From the NCBI GenBank assembly GCA_964432825.1, contig CAYSOX010000003.1:1-64000 (forward strand): 64,000 bases of DNA, in the 5' to 3' direction. Below are positions 1 to 6,504 of this stretch, piece after piece. The stretch is from UMGS1908 sp964432825. Its GTDB lineage: Bacteria > Bacillota > Clostridia > Christensenellales > UBA1242. Every line of letters starts with the position of its first letter. The first letter of the stretch is position 1. A program made the translations under genes and the position numbers. Below the pieces are notes generated by a model. It saw only the letters and a list, made by a program, of their open reading frames with translations. It was not told the origin of the DNA and searched no databases.

Positions 1-66
1 GTTCACTTTTATTATGTTTATATAACCCATAATTATCCAGTCGCAGTAATTATATTTATTATATAT

Positions 67-113
67 AAAAGTCCCAAGGGTTGTCAAATAAATTTGACCC
101 CTTGAGACTTTTT
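67..113. terminator. Bidirectional terminator hairpin
   Basis: A long imperfect inverted repeat (GTCCCAAGGG...CCCCTTGAGAC, with GTCAAAT/ATTTGAC near the loop) is flanked by AAAA on its left and TTTTT on its right, so it can end transcripts on either strand. It probably closes a plus-strand unit entering from the left and backs up the rnpB terminator. Positions 114-295 hold no gene or other signal that I can see. Confidence 0.7.
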
Positions 114-295
114 GTAAAGATTTAAAAATTATTTCACATTTAAGTTTCTATTTTCTGAATTTCGAAACTTTTTGATAGGATTTTAAACTCTTTATGTGGT
201 GTTTGCTATTTTGTGATTTTCCTCTTTTTATGAAATATTTACATTTTTAAATAGATAACACACGCTACATAATTTATTATTTAATTTTGGTATGC

Positions 296-345
296 AAAAA
301 CCCTTTCTATAATGTGATTGGGATGTTCTCACACTATAAAAAGGG
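296..345 (-). terminator. rnpB intrinsic terminator
   Basis: On the minus strand a 17-bp nearly perfect stem (301-317 with 329-345, closing pair CCC/GGG) is followed by TTTTT (296-300). It lies directly after the 3' strand of rnpB helix P1, so it should terminate that RNA. Confidence 0.85.
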
Positions 346-350
346 CTTTT

Positions 351-1150
351 GTTTAGTTAGTCTATAAGCCGAGTTCTGTTTAAAACTGCCATCTATCTTG
401 CCTTACTGTTGCCAGCAAGGTCTGTTGCGATTTTTCGAAAGATTAGGTAAGAGCAACCTTTAGTCTTAACCGACACTTTCCTTTGGTTTGCAAAAATGCA
501 AAACTTTGGGGCTAGTGCGGTCTAATGGGGGTAAGACCAACTCTTTCTTATCTTGCACCGAACGGAGTTTACAGCACCCACTTGTCACCAAATGGGTTTG
601 TGGGCTCTTACCCCACATTTCCACCCTTACCAACCTAAAAAATCGGCGAAGATATTTTTCGGTGGCGGTTTATTTCTGTTGCACTCTTCCTCGAGTTTCC
701 TCGGCTTTCCGTTAGAAAGCGTTCTGCTCTTATGGTGCTCGGACTTTCCTCACCGAACTTGTGAAGATTATCTAAAATTGGCACGACCAATTTTGCCGTA
801 AATTTTCCAATCCGAAGTCAAGAATACACTGGAGCAATGCTTGTGTAATGGCGGAGCGAACCAAAGGCTCACTTATTCCGCACAGGCGAACATCAAAATG
901 CCCGACCCCAAGACCCATAGGGATTTTTTGGCAAATTTTAGGCTTTATTGATTGCACCGAAAGTCACATTTTAAGGTTAAATTTCTACATCCAAACTCGC
1001 CAATTGCAAGTTTTTGCAGGTTTAGACACTCCAATATTGGTAGCGTCCAACGGGCAAATTGCGGGCAAAAATTCAGACTTTGAAAGGTTTAACCTCGCTT
1101 ATGACCAATGACAATCGTTTTACAAGTTCAAGCGTAGCAGTTCAACTAAC
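351..1150 (-). ncRNA. rnpB: RNase P RNA (type A) with a large P3 insertion
   Basis: This is the catalytic RNA that trims tRNA 5' leaders. On the minus strand the universal core is present: GAGGAAAGTCC (741-751), AGTGCAACAGAAA (673-685) and ACAGAACTCGGCTTAT (364-379). P1 forms between 1145-1150 (GTTAGT) and 356-361 (ACTAAC). P2 forms between 1137-1142 (AACTGC) and 384-389 (GCAGTT). P3 forms between 1122-1129 (GAACTTGT) and 755-762 (ACAAGTTC). Between the P3 strands lie 359 nt where a type A RNA normally has a few tens. A second helix continues inside: 1110-1116 (GATTGTC) with 766-772 (GATAATC). The promoter puts +1 at the first base of P1, so the transcript is about 800 nt instead of about 400. 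No protein-coding interpretation of the interior is convincing. Identity as rnpB is near certain; the function of the extension is unknown. Confidence 0.95.
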
Positions 1151-1156
1151 GATTAT

Positions 1157-1185
1157 ATTATACCAAACCTAAAATTATTTGTCAA
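1157..1185 (-). promoter_or_regulatory. Consensus sigma-A promoter of rnpB
   Basis: The minus strand shows TTGACA (1180-1185), a 17-nt spacer and TATAAT (1157-1162), a perfect match to the housekeeping consensus. The expected start lies 7 nt downstream at G1150, which is the first paired base of RNase P helix P1. This independently fixes the 5' end of the extended rnpB. Confidence 0.9.
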
Positions 1186-1263
1186 GGGGATTTTAGACTT
1201 CAGCAAGGGTTGTATTTTGTAATTTTTTATCAACATATTTAGGTTATTTTTGGGGTGTTTTTA

Positions 1264-1292
1264 GTATATTTTTACAATTTTCGACATAAAGT
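1264..1292 (+). promoter_or_regulatory. Sigma-E-like promoter of sigK
   Basis: GTATATTT (1264-1271), 13 nt, then CATAAAGT (1285-1292) match the mother-cell sigma-E pattern (-35 KMATATTT, -10 CATACAMT) at 7/8 and 6/8 positions. In Bacillus sigK is transcribed by sigma-E, so the position is biologically right. A TGTCGAA box (minus strand, 1280-1286) overlaps the -10. Confidence 0.55.
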
Positions 1293-1350
1293 TTGGTATG
1301 AAATATTAAAAATATTTGCAAAATTTGAAATTACAAAATTAGGGGGTAAT

Positions 1351-2052
1351 ATGTTTTTAAGAGCAATTTTTCAATTTTTTTCTAAAATTTTTCTATTTAC
1401 GGGCAAATTGCGAGGCAAAAATGGTTTTGAGAAAAAATTATCCGCCACGGATGAAAAAATGTATTTTGACCGACTTTTAAAGGCACGGGCAACGGGCAAA
1501 AACGACCCCGAGGCTGAAGAAAAACTAGTTAAACACAACTTAAGGTTGGTGGCACATATTTCCAATAAGTATAAAAGCAATTTTAGTGATGTGGACGACC
1601 TTATAAGTGTTGGAAGTATTGGGCTTATTAAGGCAGTCCGAAGTTTTGACCCGACGCGTGCAAACAATTTTAGCACCTATGCTTCTAGGTGTATAGAAAA
1701 CGAAATTTTAATGCTTTTACGAACAGAAAAAAAGATGTCGGGTGATCTGAGTTTGGAAACGACAATTGGAACAGATAAAGATGGCAACGATTTAAGTTTG
1801 TCGGATATTTTAGCGGATGATACCTTTGACCCCGAGGGCGACACCAGTCGAAAGTTGATGATTGAAAAGATTGAAAAGGTTTGTAAAAAGGTTTTAGACG
1901 ACCGCGAATTGTTTGTGATGAAACATCGCTTTGGGCTGTTTAATTCCTCTGTTTTAACCCAAAAAGAAATTGCTAAAGCCTTAAATATATCGCGTTCGTA
2001 CATTTCACGCATAGAAAAAACCGCAATTGAAAAATGTGCAAAAGAAGTATAA
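1351..2052 (+). CDS. sigK: RNA polymerase sigma-K factor (late mother cell)
   Basis: The 233-residue product is a sigma-70 family factor for late mother-cell genes in sporulation (coat and lysis genes). Region 2 is clear: HNLRLVAHI, DLISVGSIGLIKAV, FSTYASRCIENEI. The sigma-K feature DLSLETTIGTDKDGNDLSL follows, then region 4 with FVMKHRFG and the helix-turn-helix TQKEIAKALNISRSYISRIE. The hydrophobic N-terminus before the FEKKLS motif resembles the pro-sequence that is cleaved in other sigma-K proteins. I chose ATG 1351 because AGGGGG sits just upstream; an in-frame start at 1255 has no such site. The gene is continuous, with no skin-type element. It is the only clear plus-strand gene here and converges on trhP. 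Confidence 0.92.
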   Translation: MFLRAIFQFFSKIFLFTGKLRGKNGFEKKLSATDEKMYFDRLLKARATGKNDPEAEEKLVKHNLRLVAHISNKYKSNFSDVDDLISVGSIGLIKAVRSFDPTRANNFSTYASRCIENEILMLLRTEKKMSGDLSLETTIGTDKDGNDLSLSDILADDTFDPEGDTSRKLMIEKIEKVCKKVLDDRELFVMKHRFGLFNSSVLTQKEIAKALNISRSYISRIEKTAIEKCAKEV

Positions 2053-2076
2053 TCAATCACACTTTGCAATTGCTTC

Positions 2077-2165
2077 GGCTCCCGCGATGCCGTGATTTAT
2101 CACGGCGTTTGCGGGAGCAAACTTGGTTTGCAAACCTTAGGCTTGCAAACCAACATCGCGGAGCC
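2077..2165. repeat. GC-rich multi-hairpin intergenic element
   Basis: Between the convergent sigK and trhP genes lies an 89-bp element much richer in G and C than its surroundings. Arms 2077-2089 and 2154-2165 (GGCTCC(C)GCGATG / CATCGCGGAGCC) can close it. Inside are the perfect hairpins GCCGTGAT/ATCACGGC (2089-2106) and TTGGTTTGCAA/TTGCAAACCAA (2123-2153). An alternative pairing GCTCCCGC/GCGGGAGC (2078-2085 with 2111-2118) competes with the outer stem. It has no T-tract. It could be a dispersed REP/MITE-like repeat or a convergent-gene terminator; I cannot decide from one copy. Confidence 0.75.
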
Positions 2166-2205
2166 CGTCCCAGTTTTTACAAACCATAAAAATTTTATAA
2201 AAAAC

Positions 2206-3522
2206 CTATTTACGCAACAAATCGTTTTCTTGAATTGTAGCGTAAATGTTTTCATCTAAAGTGTTAGCACCGCTTTGATTATTCAACTTTATTGTAAGTT
2301 GCAAAATTTGTTGCACTCTTTTTGCATCTTCAACTATTGTTCCATCTTTGTCTGTTATATTTGTTATGATAAATTTCTTTCCAAATGCTTTGGTTGGTGA
2401 TAAAAGTTGTATTTCATCGCCTATTTTAAATCGGTTTCGCATTTCCACCAACAATTTGCCCTCGGTTGGATTTTGTAAGTCGGTTAAATTCTTCTTCACC
2501 ACACCTAAAAAGGTTGAGTTTTGAACTTGGTGGGAAGTTTGATAATTTTGCCTTATTTCCCCATCGTTAAACATAAAACCTGTAGTGAACAATCTATGCG
2601 AACAATTTTCCAGTTCGGTCACATATTCGCTGGAATTCAATTCAGAATCCTCAACTCCCGTAATCACCGAATCAATTGCACGGCGGTAGGCATTGATTGT
2701 GGTTGCAAGGTAATACGGAGACTTCATTCTCCCCTCTATTTTAAAGGATTTTACCCCTGCATTCATCAATTCCTTTAAATGGTTTATCAAACACAAATCT
2801 TTACTATTTAAGATATAGGTACCTCGTTCGTCTTCTTGAACCTCATACTCGTTACCCTTTCGCTCTTCAGCAAACTTACAATTTTCTGGTGCATCCGCCC
2901 TCTCTACAAGATTATAACTATATCTGCATGCTTGCACACACTCTCCACGATTGCTATCCCTACCCGTTAAATAGTTAGAAAGCAGGCATCTTCCCGAATA
3001 TGAAATACACATTGCACCGTGTACAAAAACTTCAACTTCGGCACCTCGTTTTTTCAACTCGCTTGTTATTTGTTCCACATCGGCAAAGGGCAACTCTCTT
3101 GCAAGTACAACTCTTTTTGCTCCAAACTTTTCCACATATGTAATAGCACTACCTATATTGGTAGTGTTTGCTTGTGTCGAAATATGTAATTCTAGTTTTG
3201 GTGCCACTCTTTTTACCATATCCATAAGCCCAATATCAGACACAATTACGCCATCCGCACCCGCATTTTCGAGTGTTTTAAAATATTCTTCCAACTCTTT
3301 CAAATCATTGTTTCTTGGATAAATATTCACGGTAACATATGCCTTTTTCCCAAAAGAATGTGCATAATTTATAGGCTCGGTTATATCCGAAAAATTGGTT
3401 GCAAAAGCACGCAAACCAAATTTGCTCCCCGCAAAATATACAGCATCCGCACCAAAATGTATCGCCGTTTTTAATTTCTCCATATCGCCTGCTGGTGCTA
3501 GCAATTCAAATTCGTTTTTCAT
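2206..3522 (-). CDS. trhP: U32-family prephenate-dependent tRNA uridine-34 hydroxylase
   Basis: This 438-residue protein has the U32 'peptidase' fold, whose TrhP members hydroxylate wobble U34 of tRNA to 5-hydroxyuridine using prephenate. The N-terminal half begins LLAPAGDMEKL and GADAVYFA and forms a TIM-barrel-like domain. The family cysteines follow around residues 170-195 (CISYSGRC, GECVQAC) with the marker SGRCLLSNYLTGRDSNRG. KIEGRMKSPYYLA comes near residue 265, and a C-terminal beta-barrel domain follows. AAAGGAGAG precedes the ATG. The methyltransferase that acts on its product (TrmR) is encoded two genes upstream, as with yrrM-yrrN-yrrO in Bacillus subtilis. Older annotations call this family collagenase-like protease. 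Confidence 0.85.
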   Translation of the reverse strand: MKNEFELLAPAGDMEKLKTAIHFGADAVYFAGSKFGLRAFATNFSDITEPINYAHSFGKKAYVTVNIYPRNNDLKELEEYFKTLENAGADGVIVSDIGLMDMVKRVAPKLELHISTQANTTNIGSAITYVEKFGAKRVVLARELPFADVEQITSELKKRGAEVEVFVHGAMCISYSGRCLLSNYLTGRDSNRGECVQACRYSYNLVERADAPENCKFAEERKGNEYEVQEDERGTYILNSKDLCLINHLKELMNAGVKSFKIEGRMKSPYYLATTINAYRRAIDSVITGVEDSELNSSEYVTELENCSHRLFTTGFMFNDGEIRQNYQTSHQVQNSTFLGVVKKNLTDLQNPTEGKLLVEMRNRFKIGDEIQLLSPTKAFGKKFIITNITDKDGTIVEDAKRVQQILQLTIKLNNQSGANTLDENIYATIQENDLLRK

Positions 3523-3593
3523 ACTTTTCTCTCCTTTTGTAAACCCCTTTTCCCCACAACTAAAGCAACTTAAACTAATATTAAAAAATAGTT

Positions 3594-4238
3594 CTATTCA
3601 ACATAACCTTTTCCCGTCGTTCCGCCATTATCCGGCATTGGCTCCTCTGGAATATCCGGAAAAGGGTTTGCCTCCTCAGTTGCAAATAAATCAAGTTTTT
3701 TGGGCTCGGCATCGGCATTTTTACGCTCACGAAAATCCTTTAGCCACGCAAGTTTGTCGGGAAGTTCTTCATTTTCCCTTTTTTTTTGCTCTTTGGCTAT
3801 TTTTCGCCTTTGCATAAACCTGTTTACTTTAAATTTTATTCCCTCAACAACAACATTTATAGTTATTGTAATCAGCACTAATATTAGCGAAAATATACTA
3901 CTTAAAAGTGCTGTCAAATCAAGCCTTGACGCTTGAACAATGTTTAAGATTGAAATAGCAATCAATATGATTTTTAAAACATATTTTACAACTTTCATTG
4001 AGTTTTTATATAACCCAACCGCCGTTTTATTGTATTTTTGCCGTGTCAAAGCCGACAAACTTACCACAATAAACACAAACAAAAACACCAAAAACAATAT
4101 AGTTATTATTTTGCTCAAAAATCCATCCATAGTGGACCTTTTTAGCAACACAAAGGTCAGAATCGTTTGAAACCCCAACGACACCAATGTAAAAATAAAT
4201 ACAAATATATTTCCTTGACTTTGTTCGCTTTTACTCAT
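3594..4238 (-). CDS. Unknown multi-span membrane protein
   Basis: This 214-residue product has about four hydrophobic segments in its first 140 residues (near 10-30, 37-60, 85-105 and 110-135). A basic stretch (FMQRRKIAKEQKKRE) follows, then a charged, Pro-rich cytoplasmic tail (DIPEEPMPDNGGT). I do not recognise a family. It starts 4 nt after the trmR stop and lies between trmR and trhP, so it is almost certainly co-transcribed with them. No enzymatic motif is visible. It could be a lineage-specific envelope protein with no link to tRNA modification. Confidence 0.75.
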   Translation of the reverse strand: MSKSEQSQGNIFVFIFTLVSLGFQTILTFVLLKRSTMDGFLSKIITILFLVFLFVFIVVSLSALTRQKYNKTAVGLYKNSMKVVKYVLKIILIAISILNIVQASRLDLTALLSSIFSLILVLITITINVVVEGIKFKVNRFMQRRKIAKEQKKRENEELPDKLAWLKDFRERKNADAEPKKLDLFATEEANPFPDIPEEPMPDNGGTTGKGYVE

Positions 4239-4242
4239 TTTT

Positions 4243-4857
4243 TTACTTCTTTGTTGCGACTAATACGCCATCTTCAAATTCATACAACACAACATTTTCA
4301 AGTTTGTCCGACTCTTCAACTTTCTTTATAAATTCACGCATATTTACAACAATTGTACGGTGTTTTTTCTCAGGTATTTCACCCTCACCCAACACCTTCC
4401 CATGATATAGGCAGTCATCCGCAATCAACACACCGCCCTCACTTAAAAGTTCAACAACATTATCAAACATTCGGTTATAACTACTTTTGTTGCAATCTAA
4501 AAGTATTAAATCGAACTTTTGACCGGTGGTAGAATTTGCAAGTTTTTCAACAATCTCTTCAGCATCTGCATTGACCGGAAGAACCCTTTCAAAAAAGTCC
4601 AACTCGGCATACATTTTCATGGCTTCATTGTAATTATCCTTGTCTTTTTCAACTGTTAATAAGTTAAGTCCATCGTATGCTGTTAGCATTACCGAACCTG
4701 AATAACCTTTGCCCGAACCCAACTCTAAAACCATTTGAGGCTTTCTTTTGTTGACTATATTTTCTATCAATTCTTGAGTTTTTACCCTAATTATTGGGAA
4801 ATCTGCAAGTTGTTCACGATATTTTTGCAATTGAGAAATTCTTTCTTCTTTTTCCAT
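4243..4857 (-). CDS. trmR: SAM-dependent tRNA 5-hydroxyuridine O-methyltransferase
   Basis: This 204-residue class I (catechol-O-methyltransferase type) enzyme has the SAM-binding motif LELGSGKGYSG, the acidic end of strand 2 (LLTVEKD) and the catalytic/metal region FDLILLDCNKSSY, then VLIADDCLYHGKV. The TrmR family converts 5-hydroxyuridine-34 to 5-methoxyuridine in tRNA; the hydroxylase trhP is two genes downstream in the same unit. The generic name would be O-methyltransferase family 3; the neighbourhood makes the tRNA role the best call. AAAGGAATAAAG precedes the start. The leader strand (4858-5464) holds only repeats and terminators. Confidence 0.78.
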   Translation of the reverse strand: MEKEERISQLQKYREQLADFPIIRVKTQELIENIVNKRKPQMVLELGSGKGYSGSVMLTAYDGLNLLTVEKDKDNYNEAMKMYAELDFFERVLPVNADAEEIVEKLANSTTGQKFDLILLDCNKSSYNRMFDNVVELLSEGGVLIADDCLYHGKVLGEGEIPEKKHRTIVVNMREFIKKVEESDKLENVVLYEFEDGVLVATKK

Positions 4858-4979
4858 CTTTATTCCTTTATTTATAATTCTTACAATTTATTATATATGT
4901 TAAACGAATGTTTGTCAAATGGTTTTCAAAATTTGTCCCTTCAAGCATTACTTTACTAGCCTTGTATTATTTGTGTCTT

Positions 4980-5260
4980 TCACTCTGTATTTGTACATTA
5001 TGATTTGTTCCCACAAAGCCTTTTCCACCATACTATTTGTATCCATTATTCTTTTTTATACCCAAACACATCGTATTTGTCTATTATACCTTATTTCCAC
5101 CACACCTTTTATATCCACCATACTATTCGTATCCAATATTCTTTTTTATACCCAAACACGCCGTATTTGTCTATTATGATTATTTGTAACCTTTATGCAT
5201 TACTTAAACCCAACAAAACCTCTTTACCCACCATACATTAATTACACCCACCACACCTTT
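4980..5260. repeat. Degenerate 90-bp tandem repeat
   Basis: A 63-bp block at 5025-5087 recurs at 5115-5177 with about four mismatches (both begin CCACCATACTATT and end GTATTTGTCTATTAT), a period of 90 bp. Fainter partial copies flank it near 4985-5005 and 5228-5262. The plus strand is strongly pyrimidine-rich. There is no convincing coding frame: the plus-strand reading frames merely repeat the same peptide. It lies in the 607-bp gene-free stretch between trmR and the unknown gene at 5465-6484; apart from this repeat and the two terminators I see nothing else there. Confidence 0.8.
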
Positions 5261-5299
5261 TAAGATTTGACACAAAATTTTGCCTTTTACCCCACCCCA

Positions 5300-5366
5300 A
5301 AAAAAATAAAAACACACCTTAAGAATTTGGGGTTTACTTCATTTTACCATAAAAGTGTATTTTTAA
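5300..5366 (-). terminator. Second of two tandem terminators
   Basis: On the minus strand TACACTTTTA (near 5350) can pair with TAAGGTGTG (near 5313), followed by TTTTTATTTTTTTT. It repeats the sequence of the terminator at 5410-5455 and probably backs it up. Confidence 0.55.
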
Positions 5367-5409
5367 AATAAAATTTGATTCAATTCTTGTGTTTTGTTTC
5401 CTTTCACAA

Positions 5410-5455
5410 AATAAAAATACACCTTAGAAGTTTGCCCTAAAAGTGTATTCTTAAA
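5410..5455 (-). terminator. Terminator downstream of the 5465-6484 gene
   Basis: Minus-strand AATACACTTTTA and TAAGGTGTATT form the arms of a hairpin followed by TTTTATTTTG. It begins about 10 nt after the stop codon of the gene at 5465-6484. Confidence 0.65.
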
Positions 5456-5464
5456 ATTAATTTA

Positions 5465-6484
5465 TTATATCTTACTAAAATCAATTGAAATTTGATCCAA
5501 CGCATCTTCCTTGCTTGTTGATTTTCCATTATTCTTAGCCAGCACCGATTGAGCCGAATGAGGCTTTTCTACTTCACTATATCCGCGACCGCCTCTTGCT
5601 TGGTTTCTTACATATCCGCTAGAATAGGTTGAAGAATACCGTGAATTGGTTGATTTTCCAGATGTTTTAGACGAACCCCTTCTACTTCTGTCATACCATG
5701 TATCCCAATCATCGTTGGATTCAGAATCAGACGCTTCAACATTTGTTGAGGTTTTTGCGGATTGTCCTTTCGCGGTTTCGCTAGGTTGGGAAATTACCGC
5801 AGATTGTCCTTTAATAAACCCGCCTGTTTGAGGGGGTTTTGCAGATTTCACTTTTGGGGGTTCACCAGTTTTAAGATTTTCCATCGTTTGCAATTTTAAC
5901 TCTTCCGCAAGTTGCTTAATTTTATCTTCTGCAGTTTTACCCATCTCGCTAGCGGTAAAGAATTTTACATTATGCTCTTTATCTGTTTTTTCATCCAATA
6001 TATAACAATAACGGGTTTGCTCCTTACCTTCACCATTAATATAAGAATAAGTCATTGCAATGGTTGGAACATTTTGAAGAATATCCCTCGCAGAAATTTT
6101 TAACTTCATAAATTTTTTAGGGTCTGCATTCTTACATCTAGGGTCGTTAAGCGTCACCACAAACCACCCATAGTCAGAATTACTTTCATCCCCAAACATT
6201 TCCCCTTGGATTGAATCCCTTAAACCCAAAACTTGAGCGTCTTTTTTATACCATAATTTTATATGTTCTGCATTTAAAAACTTTGCAATTAGCCCCACTT
6301 CTATTTTGTTAAAAAAACCTAAAATCTTCTCATACTGACTCTTTTCTTGAGTAGCCTGAGGGTTTAACTTTCGAGCCATACTAGCCTTTTGTTTTTGCGC
6401 ATGATAATCCGCCACCATTCCAACCATCACTTTATTACCCGACAAAAACATCGCCGACATTAGTTCTTCACTTTTTGTCATCAT
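5465..6484 (-). CDS. Unknown protein with Ser/Gly/Arg-rich low-complexity tail
   Basis: I do not recognise this 339-residue protein. Residues 1-200 look globular and cytosolic (KLWYKKDAQVLGL, YGWFVVTLNDPRCKN, MTYSYINGEGKEQTRYCYIL). From about residue 210 it becomes disordered: Lys/Ser/Gln-rich, then a stretch of Ser, Gly, Arg and Tyr (YDRSRRGSSKTSG, YVRNQARGGRGYSE) like nucleic-acid-binding RGG tails. It ends with ALDQISIDFSKI. No signal peptide or membrane segment is seen. AAGGGGG lies 7 nt before the ATG. It sits 20 nt after thrS, so it is probably co-transcribed with it, and two terminators follow. A role in RNA or ribosome binding would be a guess. Confidence 0.8.
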   Translation of the reverse strand: MMTKSEELMSAMFLSGNKVMVGMVADYHAQKQKASMARKLNPQATQEKSQYEKILGFFNKIEVGLIAKFLNAEHIKLWYKKDAQVLGLRDSIQGEMFGDESNSDYGWFVVTLNDPRCKNADPKKFMKLKISARDILQNVPTIAMTYSYINGEGKEQTRYCYILDEKTDKEHNVKFFTASEMGKTAEDKIKQLAEELKLQTMENLKTGEPPKVKSAKPPQTGGFIKGQSAVISQPSETAKGQSAKTSTNVEASDSESNDDWDTWYDRSRRGSSKTSGKSTNSRYSSTYSSGYVRNQARGGRGYSEVEKPHSAQSVLAKNNGKSTSKEDALDQISIDFSKI

Positions 6485-6504
6485 ATATGCCCCCTTTTGT
6501 ATAA

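Noticed and set aside
488..1111. Plus-strand open frames of 75, 82 and 87 codons and a minus-strand frame of 61 codons
   Set aside because: They lie wholly within the RNase P RNA and its P3 extension, have no ribosome binding sites and no recognisable protein pattern.
1280..1286. 0A-box upstream of sigK
   Set aside because: TGTCGAA on the minus strand overlaps the sigma-E-like -10. sigK is a late gene not expected to be under Spo0A, and the same heptamer occurs by chance in several coding regions of the window.
5025..5177. CRISPR array
   Set aside because: There are only two full copies, with 63-bp blocks, mismatches and a 27-bp spacer; no cas genes are near. It is a degenerate tandem repeat.
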